The notes beneath the pieces are model-generated. The model saw only the letters and a program-made list of their open reading frames with translations, ran no database searches and was not told where the DNA came from. 42,752 nucleotides of DNA, taken from Candidatus Methanoperedens sp. BLZ2 (GTDB lineage: Archaea > Halobacteriota > Methanosarcinia > Methanosarcinales > Methanoperedenaceae). Positions 8,111 through 16,626 of this stretch are shown here, one piece after another (within the stretch, counting starts at the first letter, position 1; each line of letters starts with the position of its first letter). The DNA is taken from positions 1 through 42,752 of the forward strand of contig NZ_NTMG01000051.1 of assembly GCF_002487355.1 (NCBI RefSeq), given 5' to 3'. Both the position numbers and the translations under genes were made by a program.

Positions 8111-9534
8111 TGCCGCAAACACAGGTAATGATTGTTGAAGACGAAAGGATTGTTGCTGAGGATATCCGAAGAAGCCTGCAAAAATTAGGATATGGGGTTT
8201 CATCCATAGTATCTTCAGGCGAGAAGGCAATTGATGAAGTAAAAGAAAATCCTCCTGACCTTGTACTGATGGATATCGTGCTGAAAGGAAAGATGGACGG
8301 GATAGAAGCAGCTGGATATATTCGATCACATTTTAATATCCCTGTTGTATATCTTACCGCTTATTTGGATGATATTGTACTGGAACGTGCAAAAATAACA
8401 GAACCCTTCGGATATATCATTAAACCCTTTAATGAAAGGGAATTGCACATTAATATCGAGATTGCTCTTTACAGACACAAAATAGAAAAGGAATTAAAAG
8501 AGAGCAGGAAATGGTTTTCTACAACGCTAAAAAACATCGGGGATGCAGTTATCGCCACAGACCCGAAAGACCATATAATTTTCATGAATCCTGCTGCCCG
8601 GTCGTTGACAGGCTGGAATATCGGGGACAAGCCGGACAAGTCGGGAAAGCCCCTGAAAGGTGAAATAGAATTGATCTGCAGGGACGGGACAAAAAGACTT
8701 ATTGAGGAATGTCGCGCCCCTAATATGGATGAAAAGGGAAATATCATTGGCTCAGTGATTATTTTTCGCGATATTACAGAGCGAAGGAAGATAGAAGAAA
8801 TACATCTTGAAAATAAACTCCTGATGTATGCAAATAAACTAAAGAGCGAATTCCTGGCAATCATGAGCCATGATATCCGAACTCCTTTGACTTCTATTCT
8901 TGGATTTTCGCAGCTTCTTAAGCAAAAGAAAACAGGAGAATTAAATGCAAAACAAGAACATTATGTCGATAATATCCTTTCAAGTGGTAAATTCCTGTTA
9001 GACCTGATCAATGATATTCTTGATCTTAGTAAGATAGAAGCTGAAAAGATGGAATTGGATATCGATCAAATGTGCCTGGAAAAATCCATAACTGAGATAT
9101 TTGGTATCTTGAGGGAACAGGCGGAAAAACATAATATAACCATGATTAACAATATCGAACCCGGACTGGATTTTATCCGGGCTGATGAGCGAAGATTCAA
9201 GCAGGTGCTTTTCAATCTGCTCAGTAATGCTTTGAAATTCAGTAAAGAAGATGGGGGAGTTATAAAACTTTCCGCAAGGAAAGAAGGAAATATGGTCAGG
9301 TTCTCTGTATCGGATACAGGGATAGGCATAAAGGAAGAAGAACTTGGAAAATTGTTCGATAAATTTAAACATCTGAATTCCGGATATGTAAGAAATAACA
9401 AGGGAACCGGACTTGGGTTAGTGATCTCAAAGAAACTCGTGGAATTGCACGGCGGTGAAATCACAGTGGAAAGCAAATATGGGCAGGGAAGTATATTCAC
9501 ATTTACTATTCCGATAAATGAAATTCTTTATTAG
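8110..9534 (+). CDS. Hybrid receiver-PAS-histidine kinase
   Basis: A 474-residue protein. Residues 1-120 are a receiver with Asp55 (LMDIVLKG) and the T and K residues of an active receiver; ~130-235 is a PAS domain ending FRDITERRK; ~244-310 is HisKA with His254 (MSHDIRTPL); the rest is HATPase with the N box (NLLSNALKFS), DTGIGI and GTGLGL motifs. A receiver at the N-terminus makes it a likely phosphate acceptor from the coupled upstream kinase, feeding into its own kinase core. The start overlaps the upstream stop by one base. Its first half is closely related to the shorter protein at 3552-4352. No DNA-binding domain is present and the final target is unknown. Confidence 0.93.
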   Translation: MPQTQVMIVEDERIVAEDIRRSLQKLGYGVSSIVSSGEKAIDEVKENPPDLVLMDIVLKGKMDGIEAAGYIRSHFNIPVVYLTAYLDDIVLERAKITEPFGYIIKPFNERELHINIEIALYRHKIEKELKESRKWFSTTLKNIGDAVIATDPKDHIIFMNPAARSLTGWNIGDKPDKSGKPLKGEIELICRDGTKRLIEECRAPNMDEKGNIIGSVIIFRDITERRKIEEIHLENKLLMYANKLKSEFLAIMSHDIRTPLTSILGFSQLLKQKKTGELNAKQEHYVDNILSSGKFLLDLINDILDLSKIEAEKMELDIDQMCLEKSITEIFGILREQAEKHNITMINNIEPGLDFIRADERRFKQVLFNLLSNALKFSKEDGGVIKLSARKEGNMVRFSVSDTGIGIKEEELGKLFDKFKHLNSGYVRNNKGTGLGLVISKKLVELHGGEITVESKYGQGSIFTFTIPINEILY

Positions 9535-9581
9535 TTAGTAATCCTATCTTACATGAACATTTGTGATACGAAGGTGATATT

Positions 9582-9893
9582 ATTCAGGAGTACTCGTTTA
9601 AAAGAGGGTTTTCCCCGGATATCGGGCGAATAAAAAGCGCGCTTGAGAAAAATTTTGCGGCCGAAATAAAAGAGGATAATGGGAAATTAACCATTACTTA
9701 TGGTGCTTTCAGTCGTTTAACCCTCTATGTCGAAAATAAAAAACTGATCGTGGATTCAGAATCCAATAAAATAGTAAAAGATGAAGAGATTCTTGACACC
9801 AACAAGCGTTTCAGGATTTTTCTTGAAGAGGCAACAGGCTACACGGCCAAAGAACGCCTCAAAATGGCAAAGAAAGCAGTTCAAGGAGTTTGA
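9582..9893 (+). CDS. DUF5611-like archaeal protein with a probable ATT start codon
   Basis: An open frame of 103 residues (x-QEYSFKRGFSPDIGRI ... AKKAVQGV) that resembles the small archaeal DUF5611 family. The frame has an in-frame TGA at 9564-9566 and then no ATG, GTG or TTG until a GTG about halfway through, which would remove the conserved N-terminus. A strong AAGGTGAT ribosome site lies at 9571-9578, followed by ATT ATT CAG GAG, so ATT at 9582 (or 9579) is the likely start. The stop overlaps the start region of the next gene, whose AAGGAG site lies inside this gene, so they are coupled. Function unknown. A sequencing error or a mutated ATG in this strain is the alternative. Confidence 0.75.
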   Translation: MQEYSFKRGFSPDIGRIKSALEKNFAAEIKEDNGKLTITYGAFSRLTLYVENKKLIVDSESNKIVKDEEILDTNKRFRIFLEEATGYTAKERLKMAKKAVQGV

Positions 9894-9895
9894 AT

Positions 9896-10393
9896 TTGCA
9901 GGATGTCCTCAGGAGACCTGATATTCCTGCCTGCCTCAGGATATGCGCAGGCACGGATGGCTCGGTCACGCAGCTTCTTGAGGTGCTTACCGGAAAAAGC
10001 GTAAAAGTTGAAACGATTTCCCAGGGTGTCATAAAGGCAACAAGGGAAATTGCCAGGCTTCTTGATATTGAAACAGGGGAAGATGTCAATGATCGTCTTG
10101 TTACATTGAAGGTCGATGACATTGTTTATGTGCTTGCAAAATCCCTGGCGCCTATTAACAGGATGCCAGAGGCTGTAAGGGCCGATCTGATGCGGGCTGA
10201 TATTCCCATAGGCAAGATATTGCGTGAGCATAAACTTGAGACAAGGCGCGATATTCTTAAAATGGAAATAGTGCACAGGAATTTTTTCGGGGAGCTCCCT
10301 GTTCTTTCAAGAGAATATAAGATAATCTATGAAAATGCTGTGCTGATGTGGATAAATGAATGTTTTCCGGTGGATGAACGATGGAAAATGTGA
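9896..10393 (+). CDS. Chorismate lyase-like protein (DUF98 family)
   Basis: A 165-residue cytoplasmic protein. The C-terminal pattern SREYKIIYENAVLMWINECF matches the end of the archaeal chorismate lyase family (DUF98, MJ0807 type), which makes 4-hydroxybenzoate from chorismate for methanopterin. The Arg and Glu in this motif fit substrate binding in UbiC-like lyases. Start: TTG at 9896 is preferred over TTG at 9890 because AAGGAG (9883-9888) lies 7 bases before it. It follows the DUF5611-like gene with a 2-base gap and precedes gatC by 76 bases. The family call rests on motif memory, so it is moderately sure. Confidence 0.68.
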   Translation: MQDVLRRPDIPACLRICAGTDGSVTQLLEVLTGKSVKVETISQGVIKATREIARLLDIETGEDVNDRLVTLKVDDIVYVLAKSLAPINRMPEAVRADLMRADIPIGKILREHKLETRRDILKMEIVHRNFFGELPVLSREYKIIYENAVLMWINECFPVDERWKM

Positions 10394-10469
10394 AATGTTT
10401 GATTTTCATTAACCCGATGCAAAACAATGGTAAGGCTTATTACATTAAATTAAGATTGCAGGAGGTATT

Positions 10470-10751
10470 ATGATCACTAAAAAAGACCTTGAGCATATCG
10501 GGTGGCTTTCGCGCCTTGAATTAAGCGAAGAAGACAGGGAAAAATACACACCAAAGCTCAATTCTGTCCTTGATTATTTCGGGGAGCTTGATAAAGCTGA
10601 TACCGGGGGTGTGGAACCTTCATATCATGTAATGCCTATGAGCAATGTTTTCAGGGAAGATGTTCCCATAGCATCGTTGTCGCAGGAAGAAGCGCTTTCC
10701 AATGCCCCGAAGAACCAGGATGGGTTCATCAAGGCCCCAAGGATGATGTAA
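10470..10751 (+). CDS. gatC: Asp/Glu-tRNA amidotransferase subunit C
   Basis: A 93-residue GatC of normal length, with the N-terminal pattern ITKKDLEHIGWLSRLELSEE and the C-terminal conserved tail around DGFIKAPRMM. GatC helps assemble the GatCAB complex, which converts Asp-tRNA(Asn) and/or Glu-tRNA(Gln) to the amide. The ATG follows GGAGG (10461-10465) at 4 bases. The stop abuts the gatA ATG with no gap, so gatC-gatA-gatB are one translational unit. Confidence 0.96.
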   Translation: MITKKDLEHIGWLSRLELSEEDREKYTPKLNSVLDYFGELDKADTGGVEPSYHVMPMSNVFREDVPIASLSQEEALSNAPKNQDGFIKAPRMM

Positions 10752-12170
10752 ATGGCATCGATCAATGAACTTATAGAAAGGATTCATGCCGATTCCTCCG
10801 AAGAAATCGTTACCGAATACCTGGAGAAGATCGAAAAGAGCAAATTGAATGCTTTTATAACAGTAGCAAAAGAAAGCGCACTTTTGCGTGCAAAGGAGAT
10901 CGATTCACAGGGGCATGACGGGCCGCTTGCCGGGATACCAATAGCAATAAAGGACAATATTTCGACAAAAGGTATTGCGACAACATGCGCCTCAAAGATA
11001 TTGACAGGTTATATTCCCCCTTATGATGCCCATGTTATTGAAAAATTAAAGGAAGCGGGTGCGATCATCATCGGGAAGGCGAACATGGATGAATTCGCAA
11101 TGGGCTCATCCACAGAGACAAGTTTCTATGGACCGACACTTAATCCATGGGATACGACAAGAGTCCCTGGCGGCTCATCGGGCGGAAGCGCAGCAGCAGT
11201 GGCAGGAGGCGAAGCGCCGTTGTCACTTGGTTCTGATACTGGCGGCTCAGTCCGCTGCCCTGCATCGTTTTGCGGCGTTGTGGGATTAAAACCAACTTAC
11301 GGAGTTATATCCCGTTACGGGCTTATTTCATATGCCAATTCGCTTGAGCAGATAGGACCATTTGCAACAAGCGTTCGTGATGTTGCGACTCTTTTTGATG
11401 TAATTTCAGGCCACGATCCCCGTGATTCAACATCTGTTGACAGGGAAACAAATTATTCCTCTGCGCTTATTAACGATGTGAAGGGATTGAAAATCGGGGT
11501 TCCTGAAGAATATTTTGCAGAAGGGACTGACAAGAATGTTGAAAAGTCAGTAAGGGATGCCATCAATACGCTTGAAGAACTTGGGGCGACAAGTGTTGAG
11601 GTAAAGATGCCGCATACAAAATATGCACTTTCTGCTTACTATGTAATTGCAATGAGCGAAGCATCATCCAACCTTGCCAGGTTTGACGGGATGAGATATG
11701 GCCTTCGAACAGAGGATTCTGACTGGCATACGACATTCTCACAGGTAAGGGCAGCAGGCTTTGGCGATGAGGTCAAACGGCGCATCCTCCTGGGGACATA
11801 CGCCCTTTCGGCAGGATATCATGATAAATATTACTTAAAAGCCCTGAAGATCAGGACTCTTATAAAACAGGATTTTGAGCGCGCATTCAGGGATGCGGAT
11901 GTTCTTATTGCACCGACGATGCCATATCCGGCATTCAAGCTCGGTGAAAAGATCGATGACCCGATATCGCTTTATCTTGCTGATGTTGATACTGTTCCAA
12001 TCAACCTTGCAGGTGTTCCTTCCATATCATTGCCATGCGGTTTTTCAGGAGGTCTCCCTATCGGGATGCAGGTGATAGGGAAACATTTTGATGAAGCCGC
12101 GATTTTGCGCACAGCTTTTGCATTTGAAGAGAATACGGATTTCCACACAAGGCAGCCGGAGGGATCGTAA
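10752..12170 (+). CDS. gatA: Asp/Glu-tRNA amidotransferase subunit A
   Basis: A 472-residue amidase-signature protein of normal GatA length. It releases ammonia from glutamine for the amidation done by GatB. The catalytic triad Lys-Ser-Ser is visible: Lys in PIAIKDNI, the cis-Ser in GSDTGGSVRCPA and its neighbour in GGSSGGSAAAV. The C-terminal GVPSISLPCGF and LPIGMQVIG motifs are typical. It follows gatC directly, with the ribosome site AAGGATGATG in the gatC 3' end, and its TAA overlaps the gatB ATG by one base. Confidence 0.97.
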   Translation: MASINELIERIHADSSEEIVTEYLEKIEKSKLNAFITVAKESALLRAKEIDSQGHDGPLAGIPIAIKDNISTKGIATTCASKILTGYIPPYDAHVIEKLKEAGAIIIGKANMDEFAMGSSTETSFYGPTLNPWDTTRVPGGSSGGSAAAVAGGEAPLSLGSDTGGSVRCPASFCGVVGLKPTYGVISRYGLISYANSLEQIGPFATSVRDVATLFDVISGHDPRDSTSVDRETNYSSALINDVKGLKIGVPEEYFAEGTDKNVEKSVRDAINTLEELGATSVEVKMPHTKYALSAYYVIAMSEASSNLARFDGMRYGLRTEDSDWHTTFSQVRAAGFGDEVKRRILLGTYALSAGYHDKYYLKALKIRTLIKQDFERAFRDADVLIAPTMPYPAFKLGEKIDDPISLYLADVDTVPINLAGVPSISLPCGFSGGLPIGMQVIGKHFDEAAILRTAFAFEENTDFHTRQPEGS

Positions 12171-13585
12171 TGTACGAAAATCCTGATGGCGTAATGATAG
12201 GGCTTGAGGTTCACGTGCAATTGAACAAGCTAAAAACAAAGGTGTTCTGCGGATGCAGCACAGATTACCATAACGATCCGCCTAACTCGCATGTGTGTCC
12301 CGTGTGCCTGGGACTTCCGGGATCGCTGCCTGTGATCAACAGGAAAGCAGTTGAAGCAGCCATAAAAATCGGGCTTGCCCTTAACTGCAAGGTGGAAGAG
12401 CATACACAGTTTTACAGGAAGAACTACTATTATCCTGATCTTCCCAAAGGCTTCCAGATAACGCAGTATGATTTTCCCATTTCAAGCGGCGGCTACATAA
12501 TGATTGAAGGTGAAGATGGAGAACACAGGGTGGGAATAACGCGGGCTCACATGGAAGAAGACCCAGGCAGGCTTGTGCATGAAGGAACGATCGACAAATC
12601 AAAATATACGCTTATCGATTACAACCGTTCAGGGATGGCCCTGATCGAGATTGTAAGCGATCCTGATATGCGAAGCCCGAAAGAGGCGCGCAGATATCTT
12701 GACAAGCTGAGGAATATCCTTGAATATCTTGATATTTTCGACGGGGATCTTGAAGGCGCACTCAGGGTTGACGCCAACATTTCCATCATGGGCGGCCAGC
12801 GCGCCGAGATAAAGAACATCTCATCGCACAAAGGCGCAGAACGCGCGCTTTTGTTTGAGATCGTGCGCCAGAAGAACGTGCTCAGGAGGGGCGGCGTGGT
12901 AGTCCAGGAAACCCGCCATTTTGACGAGGCGCGCGAGATCACGCTTTCCATGCGCTCCAAAGAAGAAGCGCATGATTACCGATATTTCCCGGAACCTGAC
13001 CTTGTGCCGCTCAAGATATCAGGCTGGGCGCCTGCGATAAAGGAAATGCTGCCAGAGCTGCCTGATGCAAGAAGGATGAGATTCGTGGAGCAATACGGTA
13101 TCATGGATGACCATGCCAAGGCGCTCACATCTGAGCGCAAAGTTGCGATATTCTACGAAGAGGTCGCAAAAATCGCCGATCCGAAAATATCAGCAGTCTG
13201 GATATGCGATGTTCTCAAAGGTGAACTGAATTACCGCGACCTGACTATCGAGGCTTTCAGGAAAGAGGATATGCTTTCTGTTATAGAGCTGCTCATGAGC
13301 AAGAAAATAACAGAGGATGGAGCAGTTGATATTATCAGGACTCTCCTTGATAAAGGCGGCTCGCCCGAAGAGATCGTGAAAGAAAAAGGTCTTCTGAAAG
13401 TGGAAGGCGATATCGTTTCAACGGCGGCAGAAGAAGCCATCAAAGAGAATCCGGTCGCTGTTTCTGATTTTAAAGCAGGGAAGGAAAAGGCGCTCAACTC
13501 GCTTGTGGGATCTGTTATGAAGAAGACGAAAGGAAGGGCGGATGCGAGAGCGGCGCGGGAGATATTGCTGGGGAAGCTGGGGTAG
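12170..13585 (+). CDS. gatB: Asp/Glu-tRNA amidotransferase subunit B
   Basis: A 471-residue GatB. It binds mischarged tRNA, activates the side chain with ATP and transfers ammonia. The start MYENPDGVMIGLEVHVQL and the cysteine cluster FCGCSTDYHN...CPVCLGLPG (zinc-type site) are family hallmarks, followed by KNYYYPDLPKGFQITQYD and a C-terminal YqeY-like helical domain that contacts tRNA. Start and stop leave the usual length. It overlaps gatA by one base and closes the operon. GatB rather than GatE at this locus, so archaeal GatDE must be elsewhere if present. Confidence 0.97.
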   Translation: MYENPDGVMIGLEVHVQLNKLKTKVFCGCSTDYHNDPPNSHVCPVCLGLPGSLPVINRKAVEAAIKIGLALNCKVEEHTQFYRKNYYYPDLPKGFQITQYDFPISSGGYIMIEGEDGEHRVGITRAHMEEDPGRLVHEGTIDKSKYTLIDYNRSGMALIEIVSDPDMRSPKEARRYLDKLRNILEYLDIFDGDLEGALRVDANISIMGGQRAEIKNISSHKGAERALLFEIVRQKNVLRRGGVVVQETRHFDEAREITLSMRSKEEAHDYRYFPEPDLVPLKISGWAPAIKEMLPELPDARRMRFVEQYGIMDDHAKALTSERKVAIFYEEVAKIADPKISAVWICDVLKGELNYRDLTIEAFRKEDMLSVIELLMSKKITEDGAVDIIRTLLDKGGSPEEIVKEKGLLKVEGDIVSTAAEEAIKENPVAVSDFKAGKEKALNSLVGSVMKKTKGRADARAAREILLGKLG

Positions 13586-13644
13586 GCAAAGCCACCCACC
13601 TCCGATGGCGTTGCTGCGCATTATCACATGCCTCAATAAGAGAT

Positions 13645-13803
13645 TTATACAATATACCCTTTATCATCCCTGCCGACCTGATAATAAGGCTGGTTGAATT
13701 GAAACTCATCTCAAAAGATGAAGCTATGGGTGCACTAAATAAACTCAAACCCTATGTTAGCCAAAAAAATTATAATAATGCAAAAGAAAATCTGGAGGAT
13801 TGA
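13645..13803 (+). pseudogene. Remnant of a PIN-type toxin (C-terminal part only)
   Basis: An open frame with no start codon before its conserved part reads YNIPFIIPADLIIRLVELKL, then ISKDEAMGALNKLKPYVS and KNYNNAKENLED, before TGA at 13801. This looks like the C-terminal third of the PIN-domain (VapC or DUF3368-like) proteins that pair with UPF0175 antitoxins. The acidic catalytic residues of the N-terminal part are absent, and upstream sequence in this frame (from 13588) reads as non-coding. It ends 2 bases before the antitoxin start and carries that gene's GGAGG site. Interpreted as a toxin gene decayed from its 5' end. Assignment to PIN is from pattern only. Confidence 0.5.
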
Positions 13804-13805
13804 AT

Positions 13806-14105
13806 ATGGAAACAGTATCTTATCCATTAAGAATACCAAAAAACGTCATAGATCTTGCGAATCTTAAAACAAAAGAAGAACATGTAGATAAATCTACAGC
13901 ATTAAGGCAGTTCCTCTATCTGGGTGCAAGAGACTACGTGATGGAACTATACCAGAAAGGCAGGATCTCGCTTGGCAGAGCAGCGGAACTTCTCGATGTG
14001 AGTACATTTGATATTCTGAGATTGGTAAAAGAGCAGGTTTATCCTGAAATAACTGTGGAGCAACTCAAAAAAAGTAAGAAGACAGCAAAAAGTTTAACAA
14101 TATGA
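13806..14105 (+). CDS. UPF0175 family antitoxin
   Basis: A 99-residue DNA-binding protein of the UPF0175 family, usually the antitoxin of a PIN-domain toxin. It starts with a ribbon-like strand (VSYPLRIPKNVIDLA) and ends with a helix-turn-helix (KGRISLGRAAELLDVSTFDILRLV). ATG 13806 is chosen over TTG 13800 because GGAGG (13794-13798) lies 7 bases before it. The upstream neighbour is a PIN remnant and no toxin follows: 138 bases of apparently empty DNA separate it from a convergent glycosyltransferase. It may persist as a stand-alone regulator or be on its way out. Confidence 0.85.
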   Translation: METVSYPLRIPKNVIDLANLKTKEEHVDKSTALRQFLYLGARDYVMELYQKGRISLGRAAELLDVSTFDILRLVKEQVYPEITVEQLKKSKKTAKSLTI

Positions 14106-14243
14106 GCCAATGAAATTCCTATTATATGGCTAATATGCAAAGAGGGGGCTTGGAAACTCCTCGATATTTTTTCTCATATGCAGCGACAGAGCTTATCAGA
14201 ATAGAATTATTTTGTTCAATCAGATGGTCAAGTAATCCTGCTA

Positions 14244-15326
14244 TTACTTCTTCTCCTGTTTTAAGATTTTCTCATATACCAGCTCATATTTATCCACCAT
14301 TTTTTGGAGGCTGAAGTTCTCTTCAACATGGCGGCGGCATGCTTCTCGATCGATAGAGTTAATTTTTTTAACTGCCCGGACCATCCCATTCAGGTCATCA
14401 ACGATAAAACCTGTCATGCCATCCTTTATAATCTCCTTGACTGAGCCGCGGTTAAAAGCGATCACAGGTGTGCCGCATGCCATAGCCTCGATCATTACCA
14501 GGCCAAACGATTCTTCTAATTTTATCGGGAAAAGAAGGGCTGCAGCACTTTTATATAAGCGGGACATATCGGAAACGGGAAGTATTCCTTCATAACTGAT
14601 TATACCACCAATTGCAGGTTTTATTTTTTTCATCCAATAACTATTTGTACTGACAGCAGGCTCACCAGCAATTTTCAGTGGCAAATTTGTTCTCTGAGCA
14701 ACTTTAATTGCTACATCAATTCCTTTTTCTGGCACAAACCTTGAAGCAGATAATAGGTAATCTCCCTGCCGGGCACTAAATGGATATATTTCAAGATCGA
14801 TACCATGATATACTGTATCTATAAAATTTATATTTTTAAGCGGCAAGCGCTGGGAATCACTTATTGATACATAATAGATGTTTTTATTCTCTCTATACAT
14901 GGAATAAATAAAGCGTCGCCAGTTGGAAATGGGATCATGCAGGGTAAAAACGGTAGGAACTTTGCTATTGATTGCAAAGTTGATTGCCATATCAACCGGA
15001 TGAATATGAATAATATCAAATTCTCCTTCCGCAGCTCTACGATAAATCTCCGAGATAAATACCTGCTCATAAAAATTTATAGTGCTATGATTTTTAAAAT
15101 CTATTGAATCACCTATTTGTGGATGATTAAACAGTGGCGGTAGATTTAAATCAACGACCGTTGCTTTTGATTTTGTGCCCTTAGCTCCAAAGAGTGTCAC
15201 AGAATGACCACGTTTTGCCATCTCAGATGCCAGGGCGGCTGTCAGATGAAGCGGGGCATAAATTATGTTTTCTTTGTTTGCCGGGGGCGTAGGCAGCAAA
15301 CCACTGCAAAACATGGCAATGCGCAT
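14244..15326 (-). CDS. Glycosyltransferase family 4-like protein
   Basis: A 360-residue GT-B glycosyltransferase that would transfer a sugar from a nucleotide donor to an unknown acceptor. The N-terminal Rossmann half begins MRIAMFCSG and has the substrate-loop region RGHSVTLFGAKGTKSKA; the C-terminal half carries the donor-binding pattern FPIKLEESFGLVMIEAMACG followed by VIAFNRGSVKEII. No membrane segments. It is divergent from a second GT4 gene at 15463 with a 136-base shared promoter region. The neighbouring trehalose genes suggest a role in sugar, compatible-solute or surface-glycan metabolism; the product is not predictable. Confidence 0.9.
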   Translation of the reverse strand: MRIAMFCSGLLPTPPANKENIIYAPLHLTAALASEMAKRGHSVTLFGAKGTKSKATVVDLNLPPLFNHPQIGDSIDFKNHSTINFYEQVFISEIYRRAAEGEFDIIHIHPVDMAINFAINSKVPTVFTLHDPISNWRRFIYSMYRENKNIYYVSISDSQRLPLKNINFIDTVYHGIDLEIYPFSARQGDYLLSASRFVPEKGIDVAIKVAQRTNLPLKIAGEPAVSTNSYWMKKIKPAIGGIISYEGILPVSDMSRLYKSAAALLFPIKLEESFGLVMIEAMACGTPVIAFNRGSVKEIIKDGMTGFIVDDLNGMVRAVKKINSIDREACRRHVEENFSLQKMVDKYELVYEKILKQEKK

Positions 15327-15462
15327 AACTTCTTATTTGGATAACTTTGATATATAGTCTTATCCGTGTTGCATAAATATGTGAAGTTACATACATAAGA
15401 CTAGGGAGTTTAGTTTAAGAAATAATAAAAGAATTTAAGAGTTTAGTGGGGAAAAGACAGAA

Positions 15463-16626
15463 ATGAGAATTGCAATAGTTGCTCCTTCAGTCTGGTACAG
15501 GATAGCTCCCCCGCATGAATCAAAATATGGCGGGGCAGAAAAAATTGTTTATTGGTTATGCGAGAAGTTAGTGGAATGGGGTCATGATGTAACCTTATTT
15601 GCCACAGGAGATTCGAAAACTTCGGCAAAACTGGTACCAACATATCCCTGTTCTGTTCTTGGACAGGATAATAATAATAACAATAATAAAAACAATGGAC
15701 AAAATGGTAAAAATAGCATTTCCTGGGATGATATAACTGATAATCTGCTAAGCTTACGGAAAGCGTTAGAAGTTGAAGAGAAATTTGAAGTTATACATTC
15801 TCATGTATATTGTGATCCGCTTGTAACTTCTTCATTAAATGGATCGGGAGTCCATGTACTGAGCACAATACACAATAGTATGAGCGCTAAAGACATGGGT
15901 TGGGGAAATATTATGCTATATAAATATGCAAAAAACAGAAAACATCATCGTTTTGTTGCTATTAGCAAATCACAGACAATACACGATGATGCAGGATTGC
16001 CTTACAAAGATATCGTACATAACGGGATTGATCTTTCCAGCTATAAAACCAAAAAACGATTGAAGAGAAAAAATGACACGCTCCTGTGTCTTTCCAGGAT
16101 TGACCCGCATAAAGGTATAGAATATGCTATCGATGCAGCGGAAAAATCAGGCATGAAACTTATTATAGCCGGAAGAAAACATCCTGGTAAGGAAGAAGAA
16201 TTCTTCAAGGACCGCATAGAACCGCGCTTACAAAAAGGTGTAGTGGAATACGCTGGTGAGGTAAGCGATAAAGAAAAAGTCAAGCTGCTCAATGTAACTG
16301 CAGGAGTAATTTTTCCATCATTATGGAGAGAACCTTTTGGTCTGGTACCTATTGAAGCCGGGGCCTGTAGTTCGCCTCTGGTCGCATTTGAATGCGGGGC
16401 AATTCCTGAAATAGTTATAAATGGCAAAACCGGTTTTTCTGTTCAGCCGCGTAATAAAGATGGAAAGCTAAACATAAAAGAATTGGTACAAGCAATAAAG
16501 AGAATAGATGAAATAGAACCAAAAGACTGTCTTGATCATATTAAAAATAAGTTCACAGCAGACAGAATGGTCGAAAAATATTTAAATATATATAAAGAAT
16601 TAGAAAACCGGAAAATTTCCCTATAG
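15463..16626 (+). CDS. Glycosyltransferase family 4-like protein with Asn-rich insert
   Basis: A 387-residue GT4-type glycosyltransferase. The N-terminus has MRIAIVAPSVWYRIAPPHES and KYGGAEKIVYWL, the pattern of GT4 enzymes related to UDP-glucose-tetrahydrobiopterin-type and archaeal solute transferases; the C-terminal half has LWREPFGLVPIEAGACSSP and CGAIPEIVINGKTGF. Around residues 69-83 is a low-complexity Asn-rich run (GQDNNNNNNKNNGQN) encoded by AAT/AAC repeats at 15661-15710, probably a surface loop that arose by slippage. The ATG is preceded by a purine-rich GGGGAAAAG. Its end overlaps the convergent MFS gene by 6 bases. Confidence 0.9.
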   Translation: MRIAIVAPSVWYRIAPPHESKYGGAEKIVYWLCEKLVEWGHDVTLFATGDSKTSAKLVPTYPCSVLGQDNNNNNNKNNGQNGKNSISWDDITDNLLSLRKALEVEEKFEVIHSHVYCDPLVTSSLNGSGVHVLSTIHNSMSAKDMGWGNIMLYKYAKNRKHHRFVAISKSQTIHDDAGLPYKDIVHNGIDLSSYKTKKRLKRKNDTLLCLSRIDPHKGIEYAIDAAEKSGMKLIIAGRKHPGKEEEFFKDRIEPRLQKGVVEYAGEVSDKEKVKLLNVTAGVIFPSLWREPFGLVPIEAGACSSPLVAFECGAIPEIVINGKTGFSVQPRNKDGKLNIKELVQAIKRIDEIEPKDCLDHIKNKFTADRMVEKYLNIYKELENRKISL

